Positions 1 to 7,589 of a stretch of DNA of 64,000 nt are shown in pieces. The stretch spans positions 310,001 to 374,000 of the forward strand of contig NZ_JBHSSW010000012.1 of the NCBI RefSeq assembly GCF_042659465.1, in the 5' to 3' direction. Each line of letters starts with the position of its first letter. The first letter of the stretch is position 1. Source of the DNA: Ponticaulis profundi (GTDB lineage Bacteria; Pseudomonadota; Alphaproteobacteria; Caulobacterales; Hyphomonadaceae). Position numbers and translations under genes: made by a program. Below the pieces are notes generated by a model. The model did not search any database, was not told the DNA's origin, and was given only the letters and a program-made list of their open reading frames with translations.

Positions 1-240
1 CCGGAAGCGGACTATTTCGCGCCTTCTGAGCTCCCCTTCATGCTGAACCTGATGGTCGATGACCTGGATGGCATGCTTGAGCGGGTCAGGGCCGCTGATG
101 TCGCCCTGCTGCAACCACCTGAAGCCTATTCATACGGTAAATTCGCATGGATCATGGACCCGGATGGTCGCAAGCTCGAACTGTGGCAGCCCTTCCGTGA
201 AGAAACGGTCCCGACAGACGGTTTGAATGACGGCGGCTGA
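1..240 (+). CDS. VOC family protein, C-terminal part (5' end outside window)
   Basis: The reading frame is open from base 1 and ends at TGA 238-240, so only the last 79 residues are visible. They read like the end of a glyoxalase/bleomycin-resistance (VOC) fold: a beta strand MLNLMVDDLDGML, then an EAYSYGKFAW segment, then WIMDPDGRKLELWQP, which matches the usual ending in which a Glu of the last strand (ELW) is a metal ligand. The substrate cannot be told. Many proteins of this type are small stand-alone enzymes of about 120-130 residues. An internal ATG at 40 is not the start, because conserved strand sequence continues upstream of it. Confidence 0.75.
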   Translation, partial: PEADYFAPSELPFMLNLMVDDLDGMLERVRAADVALLQPPEAYSYGKFAWIMDPDGRKLELWQPFREETVPTDGLNDGG

Positions 241-249
241 AGGACAGAC

Positions 250-275
250 AAAAAAAGACCGCCATAACGGCGGTC
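250..275 (-). terminator. Rho-independent terminator of the small secreted protein gene
   Basis: On the minus strand a perfect 7-bp stem GACCGCC/GGCGGTC (257-263 with 269-275) with a 5-nt loop is followed by seven T (250-256 on the plus strand are A). It lies just downstream of the minus-strand gene ending at 304. Confidence 0.85.
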
Positions 276-303
276 GAGGGGAGTGAGCTGTGTGTCGAGC
301 GGC

Positions 304-603
304 CTATTTGGCCGCTTCGTTGCAGCTCGCGATATCGTCCTCGGACAAGGTATCCTCAGCGGTGCCGAAGCTGCTGACGGCGCCGATTTCTTTCACGACT
401 TTTTTGCAGACGCGAACCGTTGCGGTTTTGCGATCCAGATACGCTTCGCAAGTGTCATTCTCGCAGACCCAGACCACTTTATAAGCGGTCGTGCGCTCTT
501 TTCCTTCGACAGGCGTCTTCAGTTTGGCAACAAATTGTGTTGAAGCGATCGCAGGCATTGCGACAAGTGAAGATGCAATGGCAATTGAAACAAATCGAAA
601 CAT
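304..603 (-). CDS. Small secreted protein, CC_3452-like family
   Basis: The product is 99 residues. The start at 603 is chosen because AGGGAGA lies just upstream and the first 21 residues form a clear signal peptide (hydrophobic core after MFRF, cleavage near AIA-ST); the longer frame to 681 adds a non-signal extension. The mature part has Trp45 and Cys47/Cys52, then Cys66 and Cys94 in a pattern W-x-C-x4-C ... V-C-K-K ... SFG ... C-N. I recognise this pattern from small alphaproteobacterial proteins annotated CC_3452; no function is established. The four Cys could form two disulphides in the periplasm (inference). It is a single gene with its own terminator, divergent from the acyl-CoA dehydrogenase gene. 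Confidence 0.75.
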   Translation of the reverse strand: MFRFVSIAIASSLVAMPAIASTQFVAKLKTPVEGKERTTAYKVVWVCENDTCEAYLDRKTATVRVCKKVVKEIGAVSSFGTAEDTLSEDDIASCNEAAK

Positions 604-845
604 GATTTGGGTCTCCCTAAGACAAGCATAAATAAAGCTGTTTCCAGTCCTTATAAGTCGGCTGAATGATTTGTCCATCATTTAGTGAACGCTGTTCTGT
701 TTTTTTGTGCGAATGCGAGCGGGTAGGAGAGAGTCTGACCCGATTTGTCAGGAACTACCCTGAAAACAGCCGCTTAAAATGGCGCTAGCCTGACCTCGCG
801 TCACCGTGCCTATAGTTCTTTCACTGGCATTCCAGGGAGGAAAAA

Positions 846-2117
846 ATGGACTTTAATATCCCGTCCGAGATCGAAGATTACCTGCACGAGCTTGATCAGT
901 TTATCGACAAAGAGATCAAGCCGCTGGAACAGCAGGACGACAATATCCGCTTCTTTGATCATCGCAGGGAATGGGCGCGTACCGATTTCGAGAATGAAGG
1001 TCTTCCGCGCGAAGAATGGGAAGATCTGCTGCGTGAGGCCAAGCGCCGCGCGGATGAGGCAGGTCACTTGCGCTATGCGCTTCCGTCAGAGTTTGGCGGC
1101 AAGGATGGCACCAATCTCGGCATGGCTATTATTCGCGAGCATTTCGCCAAGAAGGGGCTGGGGCTGCACAATGATTTGCAAAATGAGCACTCGATTGTCG
1201 GAAACTTCCCTCAGATTCTGATGCTGCGCGACTTCGCGCGTCCGGACCAGAAGCACCTGATTCAGGATGCTCTGGATGGCAAATACATCGCTTGCTTTGG
1301 TCTCACCGAGCCGGATCACGGCTCTGATGCGACGCATATGGAAACCCGCGCCGTCAAGGAAACGCGCGACGGCAAGCCGGGCTGGCTGATCAATGGCGAG
1401 AAAATGTGGACAACTGGCACGCACGTTGCCTCGCACATCATGACATTCTGCCGAACCAGCGGCGATGACGGAGCGGCCAAAGGCATTTCCTGCCTCATCG
1501 TTCCGATTGATGCGGAAGGTGTGAAGATTGAAGAGTATCTCTGGACCTTCAACATGCCGACCGACCACCCGCGTGTGTCTTTCACCAATGTCTGGGTACC
1601 GGAAGATGCGATCTTCGGTCCACCGGAAGGTGGCCTCGCACTGGCACAGCACTTTGTGCATGAGAACCGCATTCGTCAGGCAGCAAGCTCTGTTGGTGCC
1701 GCGATGTACTGTATCGAGGAAAGCGTGAAATACGCTCAGGAGCGCAAGCCGTTCGGCAAGCCTCTGGCTGTGAACCAGGCGATCCAGTTCCCGCTCGTTG
1801 AACTGGCCACAGAAGCCGAAATGCTGCGCTTGCTGATCTTCAAGACGGCATGGGAAATGGATCAGATGTCCAAGCCGGATGTCGCGATCTATCTGTCGGA
1901 CAAGGTTTCCATGTGTAACTACCGGGCGAACCGTCTGTGCTGCAACGCGGCTGACCGCGCCATGCAGGTTCATGGCGGCATTGGCTATTCACGCCACAAA
2001 CCGTTCGAGCACATTTATCGCCACCACCGTCGCTATCGCATCACGGAAGGATCCGAAGAGATTCAGATGCGCAAGGTCGGCGGTCACCTGTTTGGCTTTA
2101 TGAGCAAAAGCAAATAG
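846..2117 (+). CDS. Acyl-CoA dehydrogenase
   Basis: A 423-residue flavoenzyme expected to oxidise acyl-CoA to trans-2-enoyl-CoA in fatty-acid or branched-chain catabolism. An N-terminal helical domain is followed by the FAD/substrate signature CFGLTEPDHGSDA (about residues 150-162) and INGEKMWTT (182-190). The C-terminal helical domain has QVHGGIGYSR and TEGSEEIQ; the first Glu after the Thr sits where the catalytic base of this superfamily lies. Length is normal. The start is supported by CAGGGAGG upstream of the ATG. It is monocistronic and followed by a strong terminator. The chain-length preference cannot be read from sequence. Confidence 0.92.
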   Translation: MDFNIPSEIEDYLHELDQFIDKEIKPLEQQDDNIRFFDHRREWARTDFENEGLPREEWEDLLREAKRRADEAGHLRYALPSEFGGKDGTNLGMAIIREHFAKKGLGLHNDLQNEHSIVGNFPQILMLRDFARPDQKHLIQDALDGKYIACFGLTEPDHGSDATHMETRAVKETRDGKPGWLINGEKMWTTGTHVASHIMTFCRTSGDDGAAKGISCLIVPIDAEGVKIEEYLWTFNMPTDHPRVSFTNVWVPEDAIFGPPEGGLALAQHFVHENRIRQAASSVGAAMYCIEESVKYAQERKPFGKPLAVNQAIQFPLVELATEAEMLRLLIFKTAWEMDQMSKPDVAIYLSDKVSMCNYRANRLCCNAADRAMQVHGGIGYSRHKPFEHIYRHHRRYRITEGSEEIQMRKVGGHLFGFMSKSK

Positions 2118-2173
2118 AGCCAGATAAGCAAACATTACGAAACCGTATGTAATTTTGCATAGAACACGGTGCT

Positions 2174-2215
2174 GGGCGCGGAATATGGTATATCATTTCG
2201 CGCCCTTCCATTTTT
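2174..2215 (+). terminator. Rho-independent terminator after acyl-CoA dehydrogenase
   Basis: A 10-bp stem (2174-2183 paired with 2196-2205, one G-U pair) with a 12-nt AT-rich loop is followed by TTCCATTTTT. It lies 56 nt after the stop codon. Confidence 0.8.
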
Positions 2216-2324
2216 AGCGGAGAAATCTCGCGCCATCGCGATATCCCCGGCGAACACGTAGAAAAATATTGCGCTCCTGATCAAATTGTGCCGAAATAAA
2301 GGTCAAGCGTAGGTGCTGGTTTTC

Positions 2325-2354
2325 GTCACGCTGTTGCGTGACTTCTCCATTTTT
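2325..2354 (+). terminator. Orphan terminator-like hairpin
   Basis: A perfect 7-bp stem GTCACGC/GCGTGAC with a TGTT tetraloop (2325-2342) is followed by TTCTCCATTTTT. The previous gene already ends at a better terminator about 120 nt upstream, so this one either is a backup or ends a short transcript starting near 2216-2280. Confidence 0.4.
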
Positions 2355-2456
2355 GCATGGCTGTGCTTCAGTTTTTCACTGCAGTTTCCCGTAAACGCGT
2401 GACATACACTATGGTTAAAGTGTGATTTTTCCCGCCTTCGACTTTCGGAGGCCGGA

Positions 2457-2873
2457 TTGGCAAGCGCAGCTTATAATAACAAAAATACAGATGACCGTTT
2501 TCCTTTCGGTGACTCAGATAAAAAACGATCACCGTCCTTTGAGTACAGGCCGCTGATCGGTTTCCTCAGTGAAACAATCGACGACTGTTTGTCTCGTGAA
2601 GCGAAGATTCGCACGAGTTCCGGGATCGACAGCGAAATTGCGTCTGAACGCTTGCGCGAAAATCGCGAAAAGATGTTTCGGGCCATGCGTACACTGGAAA
2701 ATACCGTTCAACTGGTCGTTTCTGAAATGGAAGCGCGTTCGCAGGATGAGTTCGACAAAGTTTCCGAACATTCGCGTGAGGAAGAATTGTTCTGGCTCCA
2801 GCGCGTTTTCCCGGAAGATCAGGCCGGGCAGAAATTGCTGCGCAATTATCGCGAGCTACGCCTGCGCCGCTGA
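2457..2873 (+). CDS. Unrecognised small protein, first of a tandem paralogue pair
   Basis: 138 residues, starting at TTG with a strong GGAGG at 2447-2451, five bases upstream. I do not recognise the family. It is soluble, highly charged and predicted mostly helical, without signal peptide or membrane segment. It shares with the next gene FEYRPLIG-F/Y-L (28-37), IRTS (51-54), a central helix ending LVVSEME, FWL-x2-x-FPE (112-120) and a basic C-terminal NYRELRLRR (130-138). The conserved basic end and FEYRPLIG block suggest a shared binding surface (inference). The two genes are 62 nt apart and followed by a DUF4112 gene on the same strand, so the three could form one transcript. Confidence 0.75.
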   Translation: MASAAYNNKNTDDRFPFGDSDKKRSPSFEYRPLIGFLSETIDDCLSREAKIRTSSGIDSEIASERLRENREKMFRAMRTLENTVQLVVSEMEARSQDEFDKVSEHSREEELFWLQRVFPEDQAGQKLLRNYRELRLRR

Positions 2874-2935
2874 TCGGCGGAAACAAAACCCTGTTTCATT
2901 CGTTTCCACCCTCATGAGCTCTTTCCAGAGACGGG

Positions 2936-3403
2936 ATGCAGAGGATGGCTTACAGGAAACCTGACACTCAATTTCATCAATTCACACCCGATGATGGGCG
3001 GTTTGAAACCGCCTCGAGAACTGGCACGGATGTTGTCGTCTCCTCAGCGGACTCGATATCGCGGCTTCCCTATTTCGAATACCGCCCTCTGATCGGCTAT
3101 CTGAATGAGGTGATCGACAACGGTCTCACAAAAGAGTCCAGCATCCGCACCAGCGTTGATGCGGACGCCACCGAGCAGATCACTGACATTCGCCAGACCG
3201 TAGACGTGGCGATGCATGCGCTTCAGGCGACCATTCGTCTGGTACAGTCGGAAATGGACCAACGTCATCCTGACGACTTCGTCGAACGGAATGATGAAGC
3301 GGCGCTGGAAGAAGTCTTCTGGCTCAAACAGATTTTTCCGGAATCTGAGCTTGGCGAAACCCTGATGCAGAATTACCGGAAACTTCGGTTGCGACGTTCA
3401 TAG
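2936..3403 (+). CDS. Unrecognised small protein, second of a tandem paralogue pair
   Basis: 155 residues, paralogous over almost its whole length to the protein encoded at 2457-2873, with a longer, poorly conserved N-terminus. Matching blocks: FEYRPLIGYL (47-56), IRTS (70-73), a helix with IRLVQSEMDQR, FWLKQIFPE (128-136) and NYRKLRLRR (146-154). No known domain is recognised. Two in-frame ATGs (2936 and 2945) are close; AGAGG abuts the second, so the first is kept, but this is uncertain. Retention of the same motifs in two diverged copies indicates selection on both rather than a recent duplication. Confidence 0.72.
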   Translation: MQRMAYRKPDTQFHQFTPDDGRFETASRTGTDVVVSSADSISRLPYFEYRPLIGYLNEVIDNGLTKESSIRTSVDADATEQITDIRQTVDVAMHALQATIRLVQSEMDQRHPDDFVERNDEAALEEVFWLKQIFPESELGETLMQNYRKLRLRRS

Positions 3404-3472
3404 CTTGCAACCGAATGGCGTCAGCCCGGTTTCCTATCCTGGAACCTGTTTCCGGGATTGGGGAGTATTTGA

Positions 3473-3907
3473 ATGGAAACCACACTCACAGATGCGCAAT
3501 TGCGCCAGCTCTCAGAGGATGAGCGGCGACATTTCGAACGCGCTCGCTCTGTATCGTCCTGGATGGACGATAAATTCAAGATTTTTGGCTTTGGCGTCGG
3601 TCTGGATGGACTGATCGGTCTCGTCCCCGTGGTGGGCGATACGGTCAGTGCCGGGTTTGGTCTCTATCATCTGTCGCTGGCAAAGAAGCTTGGCCTTGGC
3701 ACAGGCACGCAAGCGCGGATCGTCTGGAATCTGATTATCGACTATCTCGTGGGGCTCGTGCCTCTGGTTGGTGATTTTCTCGACTTCGGCTATCGCAGTC
3801 ACCGCAAGAATATGCGGCTGATCGAAAAGCAGCTGGCGAAGCGACTGGAGGGACGCGATGGACATTCAACGACTGGATCACATGGTGATCCTTTGCCCGA
3901 ACATTGA
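3473..3907 (+). CDS. DUF4112 domain-containing membrane-associated protein
   Basis: 144 residues. An N-terminal helix is followed by two copies of a Gly/Pro-rich hydrophobic hairpin, GLIGLVPVVGD (46-56) and GLVPLVGD (94-101), which is the DUF4112 hallmark; its function is unknown. The hydrophobic stretches are probably embedded in the inner membrane as re-entrant or transmembrane hairpins (inference). The C-terminal 17 residues are hydrophilic and encoded within a 50-nt overlap with the next gene in another frame. The start is supported by GGGGAG upstream. Confidence 0.8.
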   Translation: METTLTDAQLRQLSEDERRHFERARSVSSWMDDKFKIFGFGVGLDGLIGLVPVVGDTVSAGFGLYHLSLAKKLGLGTGTQARIVWNLIIDYLVGLVPLVGDFLDFGYRSHRKNMRLIEKQLAKRLEGRDGHSTTGSHGDPLPEH

Positions 3908-4718
3908 TGAGGCGATCGCGCATTACCAGACATTGTTGGGGCGTGCCTGTAGCTGGCAGCATAGCAATGAAGCCGACGGTACGACATCTGCGCTCTTTGT
4001 TCTGGAAAACACATCCATAGAGCTCATTGCACCGAATGGTGAGGGGCCTGTCGGTGAGCGCGTGAAGGAACTCCTGGATGGGAAGCCCGGCCTGCTCTCC
4101 AGTCTCGCCTTCGGTGTGTCTGATATCCATGATGCGCACTATGTGGCACGCCGGCGTGGATTGCGCCCGGGTGATATCGAGGTGCTCTCTGCCAGCCATA
4201 AAGAGCGTGAACGGCAGTGGGCACGGTTTCGGTGCGATGACCGGGCGCTTGGCGGCCTCAAGGTCTTCATGTTTCAGGAACGTACTGCACCTTTAGAGGT
4301 CGCCGAGGCGGGGCCGGGCCACGCCTTCCGTCTGGACCATCTGGTCGTGAACACCGGTAACACCGAGCGTGCGCTTGCCAATTATGGTGCGCGCCTGGGC
4401 TTGCGTCTGGCGCTTGAGCGGATCGCAGAGAAATGGGGTATCCACTATCTCTTCTTCCGACTTTCAAACCTGACATTCGAGGTCATCAAACGACTGGAAA
4501 ATCCCGCGCCGGAATCTGCGCCGGATTCACTGTGGGGGCTCACCTGGGAAGTGGACGATCTTGATGAGGCTCATGCGCGCCTCAGCGCCGCGGGCGTGAC
4601 CGTTTCTGATGTGCGTGTCGGGCGCAAGCCGGGGACTCGGGTCATGAGTATCAAAAGCCATGACCTCGGCATTCCAACGCTGTTGCTGGATAACAAAGCA
4701 CAGCCGGATGTTGATTGA
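3858..4718 (+). CDS. VOC family protein with two glyoxalase-like domains
   Basis: 286 residues containing two VOC modules (about 1-140 and 155-280). Strand signatures RLDHMVILCPNIDEAIAHY and RLDHLVVNTGNTERALANY open each module, and IELIAP and FEVIKRLE-type strands supply the usual metal-ligand Glu positions. It probably binds a divalent metal and a small substrate (isomerase, lyase or dioxygenase type); the reaction is unknown. The start is well supported by GGAGGGA upstream of ATG 3858, even though it lies inside the DUF4112 frame. Confidence 0.82.
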   Translation: MDIQRLDHMVILCPNIDEAIAHYQTLLGRACSWQHSNEADGTTSALFVLENTSIELIAPNGEGPVGERVKELLDGKPGLLSSLAFGVSDIHDAHYVARRRGLRPGDIEVLSASHKERERQWARFRCDDRALGGLKVFMFQERTAPLEVAEAGPGHAFRLDHLVVNTGNTERALANYGARLGLRLALERIAEKWGIHYLFFRLSNLTFEVIKRLENPAPESAPDSLWGLTWEVDDLDEAHARLSAAGVTVSDVRVGRKPGTRVMSIKSHDLGIPTLLLDNKAQPDVD

Positions 4719-4750
4719 TCTTCCTATGCCACTGGTTCTATAGACACATC

Positions 4751-5362
4751 ATGGACGCTTTTAAGACACTCACTGGGCGCGCAGCGCCAATGCCGATGGC
4801 CAATGTCGACACCGACATGATCATCCCGAAGCAATTTCTGAAGACGACAGAACGTACGGGTCTTTCAAAGGGCCTGTTCTTCGAGTTGAAGACCAATTCC
4901 GATGGATCACCGAAGCCGGATTTCGTGCTGAACCGTCCGGAATATGAGAATGCAAACATTCTTATTGCGGGGCCGAACTTTGGCTGTGGATCTTCGCGTG
5001 AGCACGCGCCATGGGCGCTGCTGGATCAGGGCATCAAATGCGTGATCTCATCCAGCTTTGCAGATATCTTCTACAATAACTGCTTCAAGAATGGCGTTCT
5101 GCCGATCGTGTTGCCGAAGGATATTGTCGAGCGGCTGATGGATGAAGCGCGCGGCGGCAATCACATCTTCACGGTCGATCTGGAACAGAAAACCATCACG
5201 CTGCCGGATGGCGATGTGATTTCCTTCGACGTGGATGCATCGCGCCGCCACAATCTGCTGGAAGGTCTCGACGAGATCGGGCTGACCCTGCAGGCTGAAG
5301 ACCGCATCAGTGAATATGAGACCAAGCGTCGGCTTTCGACGCCATGGCTGGAGGCATCTTAG
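4751..5362 (+). CDS. leuD: 3-isopropylmalate dehydratase small subunit
   Basis: 203 residues. LeuD pairs with LeuC to isomerise 2- to 3-isopropylmalate in leucine synthesis, in the cytosol. Clear family motifs are NVDTDMIIPKQFL (18-30) and GPNFGCGSSREHAPWAL (74-90), followed by SSSFADIFYNNCFKNG. Length is typical. ATG 4751 is preferred over an upstream in-frame start at 4715, which would add a non-conserved extension. leuC is not adjacent; instead two lipoprotein genes separate leuD from leuB. Confidence 0.96.
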   Translation: MDAFKTLTGRAAPMPMANVDTDMIIPKQFLKTTERTGLSKGLFFELKTNSDGSPKPDFVLNRPEYENANILIAGPNFGCGSSREHAPWALLDQGIKCVISSSFADIFYNNCFKNGVLPIVLPKDIVERLMDEARGGNHIFTVDLEQKTITLPDGDVISFDVDASRRHNLLEGLDEIGLTLQAEDRISEYETKRRLSTPWLEAS

Positions 5363-5365
5363 GGT

Positions 5366-5854
5366 TTGTTACGGTTTACGGGTCTTTGTCTGGCAATGGT
5401 GTGCAGTCTTGCAGCCTGCGCACCTGCGGCGATCAATCGGCCGCCTATCGTCCGCTATCCGACGACAACACCGCCAGATCAGCGCCCGCCCGTTCAGACG
5501 CCTTCCACCCGTCCTAAGCCTGTCCCGCGTGAGCCGGTTTACCTGAACAATCCGCGTAATGGCGCAAGCGTTCGTGTAGCGGTTGGTGAGACGCTCAACA
5601 TCAAGCTCGATTCACCGTCTGATGCGATTTATCGCTGGCTTGTCGAGCAGGACTGGGAAAAGCGCATTCTGGTGCTCCATCGCGATGAATACGCATATGA
5701 CCGTCGCAAGGGCGCCGCGCCGAATGCCGGGGCGCAACTCTTCCAGTTTGCTGTGAAAGAACCTGGCCGTTCGGAGATTCATTTCTACTATGCCAGTGAT
5801 CGCCACAGCAAGAAGGTGCGCACAGTGACGCTCTATGTTGAGGCGGTGCAGTAA
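5366..5854 (+). CDS. Chagasin-like lipoprotein (degenerate I42-type fold)
   Basis: 162 residues starting at TTG three bases after the leuD stop. It has a lipoprotein signal with lipobox LAAC (Cys18), then a Pro-rich linker (20-55), then an all-beta domain. That domain carries weak versions of chagasin-type loops: a Ser-rich loop before YRWLV, a Gly/Ala loop before QLFQFAV and a C-terminal FYYASDRHS strand. Chagasin-family (MEROPS I42) proteins inhibit papain-like cysteine proteases; whether this one can is doubtful because the TTGY loop is missing. It is probably translationally coupled to leuD. Localisation as a membrane-anchored periplasmic or outer-membrane lipoprotein is inferred from the lipobox. 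Confidence 0.6.
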   Translation: MLRFTGLCLAMVCSLAACAPAAINRPPIVRYPTTTPPDQRPPVQTPSTRPKPVPREPVYLNNPRNGASVRVAVGETLNIKLDSPSDAIYRWLVEQDWEKRILVLHRDEYAYDRRKGAAPNAGAQLFQFAVKEPGRSEIHFYYASDRHSKKVRTVTLYVEAVQ

Positions 5855-5864
5855 AGGGAATGCG

Positions 5865-6299
5865 ATGCTTCGAACGTCCTTGCTTTTGTCCGGCTTTGCG
5901 CTGGCGCTGAGTGCCTGCATTCCTGACAAACTCAACACGGAACCGGAAGTCCGGGGTGTCTCCCTGCGCGGTAGCATGATGGAGGTCCACCAGCCTCAGG
6001 ATGGTGATCGTCTTTCTGTTACCTCCGGCCGGGATGTGCGGATATTTCTGCAGTCGAATGCCACAACCGGTTATCTCTGGTACTTCACTCAGGACATTGA
6101 CGGCGGGGTCTTTGAGTTCCGGGGCGGTGATTATATCTCCGATCCGAATCCGCGTGGCATTGTGGGCGTTGGAGGCATGCAGACTTTCGATTTTTCCGCG
6201 ATAAGTCCCGGCAAGGTCGTGCTTGCCTTTCGGCTTAGCCGCGGAATGGACGGGCCGCCTGCCGAAACGCGCCGTATCACAGTGCTAGTCACGCCATAG
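5865..6299 (+). CDS. Chagasin-family (I42) peptidase inhibitor-like lipoprotein
   Basis: 144 residues. ATG 5865 is chosen over an in-frame upstream ATG because AAAGGGA precedes it and a lipoprotein signal follows directly (lipobox LSAC, Cys18). The domain shows three expected chagasin loops: NATTGYLW (65-72, matching the NPTTG-type loop), GVGG (101-104) followed by TFDFSAISPG, and RLSRG (123-127) in the place of the usual RPW-type loop. It would therefore be a periplasm-facing cysteine-protease inhibitor (family knowledge plus inference). It follows its paralogue by 10 nt inside the leuD-leuB interval. Confidence 0.7.
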   Translation: MLRTSLLLSGFALALSACIPDKLNTEPEVRGVSLRGSMMEVHQPQDGDRLSVTSGRDVRIFLQSNATTGYLWYFTQDIDGGVFEFRGGDYISDPNPRGIVGVGGMQTFDFSAISPGKVVLAFRLSRGMDGPPAETRRITVLVTP

Positions 6300-6414
6300 A
6301 GGCGTCTGCCGGGTTTTGCCATTTGGCGAATATTCCGCGCCTTGAGGCTTTCTGATCGCCGGACAATGTGCCATTCCAGCGCGAACAGATGACTTTCAAG
6401 AGCGAGTTCGAGGC

Positions 6415-7494
6415 ATGACGCAGACCCTTCTTCTTCTTCCTGGTGATGGCATTGGCCCTGAAGTGATTGAGCAGGCCGTTCGCGTGGCCGAGAAGGTTGC
6501 GCCGGATCTCGCGCTGGAAGAGGGCCTGATTGGTGGCATCAGTTATGATCAGCTTGGAACGCCCCTGTCGGACGAAACACTTGAAAAGGCGAAAGCATCC
6601 AGTGCGGTCCTGCTTGGCGCGGTCGGCGGTCCGAAATGGTCAGATGTCGCCCGTGACAAGCGGCCCGAAGCGGGTCTTCTGAATATCCGCAAAGGGCTCG
6701 ACACCTATGCGAACCTGCGTCCGGCGCTTTGCTTTTCGGCACTCGCAGATGCCTCTGCACTGAAGCGGGAGCTTGTTGAGGGGCTCGACATCATGATTGT
6801 CCGCGAGCTGGTTGGCGGTGTCTATTTTGGTCAGCCAAAAGGTATTGAAACTCTGCCGGACGGCACGCGCCGTGGCTTTGACAATGCGGAATACACCACG
6901 CCGGAAATTCACCGTATCACGCGCGTTGCGTTCGACATCGCAAAAGGGCGCGGGAATTATGATCGCAAATGGGGTGGCGTCTGCTCGGTCGAAAAATCGA
7001 ACGTCATGGATTCGGGCCTTCTCTGGAAAGAAGAAGTTCAGGCCATTTATGACGCGGAACTGAAAGACATGGGCGTGCCACTGCATCATATGCTGGCCGA
7101 TGCCTGTGCCATGCAGCTTGTCCGTGAGCCAAAAGGTTTTGACGTGATCCTTGCTGACAACCTCTTTGGCGACATTCTCTCCGATGAGGCGAGTATGCTG
7201 ACCGGTTCGATCGGCATGTTGCCGTCTGCATCTCTGTCAGACGCAGGTAAGCCGGGTCTGTATGAGCCAGTGCACGGGTCTGCCCCGGATATTGCCGGGC
7301 AGGGCAAGGCCAACCCGTTTGCGGCTATCCTGTCGCTGGAAATGGCGCTGCGCTGGAGCCTTGGACGCATCGAAGCCGCTGACGAAGTGACACGCGCTGT
7401 CTCGACAGCGCTTGAGAAAGGTGCGCGCACAGGTGACCTGGGTGGTGACTTTACCACCGCACAAATGGGCGACGCGGTTCTGGCGGAGCTCTAA
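6415..7494 (+). CDS. leuB: 3-isopropylmalate dehydrogenase
   Basis: 359 residues, NAD-dependent oxidative decarboxylation of 3-isopropylmalate in leucine synthesis. It begins LLLLPGDGIGPEV, has the substrate-Arg block NIRKGLDTYANLRP, VRELVGGVYFGQPKG, the Lys-containing KSNVMDSG, and the metal-binding DNLFGDILSDEAS, and ends with the NAD-binding VHGSAPDIAGQGKANP. Length is normal. A 115-nt gap separates it from the lipoprotein genes and a strong terminator follows. Confidence 0.97.
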   Translation: MTQTLLLLPGDGIGPEVIEQAVRVAEKVAPDLALEEGLIGGISYDQLGTPLSDETLEKAKASSAVLLGAVGGPKWSDVARDKRPEAGLLNIRKGLDTYANLRPALCFSALADASALKRELVEGLDIMIVRELVGGVYFGQPKGIETLPDGTRRGFDNAEYTTPEIHRITRVAFDIAKGRGNYDRKWGGVCSVEKSNVMDSGLLWKEEVQAIYDAELKDMGVPLHHMLADACAMQLVREPKGFDVILADNLFGDILSDEASMLTGSIGMLPSASLSDAGKPGLYEPVHGSAPDIAGQGKANPFAAILSLEMALRWSLGRIEAADEVTRAVSTALEKGARTGDLGGDFTTAQMGDAVLAEL

Positions 7495-7518
7495 GGCCAG
7501 TTGTCATAAAGTATCAAG

Positions 7519-7543
7519 AGGCGGCCAGATGGCCGCCTTTTTT
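7519..7543 (+). terminator. Rho-independent terminator after leuB
   Basis: A perfect 8-bp stem AGGCGGCC/GGCCGCCT with loop AGAT is followed by TTTTTTG, 24 nt after the leuB stop codon. Confidence 0.92.
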
Positions 7544-7589
7544 GTATCTGCCTGTTGAGAACAGGAGCAATCTTGTTTGTGGGGGATAA

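Larger units (their letters stand above)
2118..2456 (+). other. Intergenic region, 339 nt, with two hairpins
   Basis: There is no convincing reading frame here. It holds the acyl-CoA dehydrogenase terminator (2174-2215), a second terminator-like hairpin (2325-2354) with no gene directly upstream of it, and presumably the promoter for the TTG-started gene at 2457. I could not assign -35/-10 boxes with confidence. Confidence 0.5.

Noticed and set aside
1086..1973. 295-codon minus-strand frame opposite the acyl-CoA dehydrogenase gene
   Set aside because: It is the antisense shadow of a clearly conserved enzyme, with no ribosome-binding site and low-complexity, protein-unlike composition.
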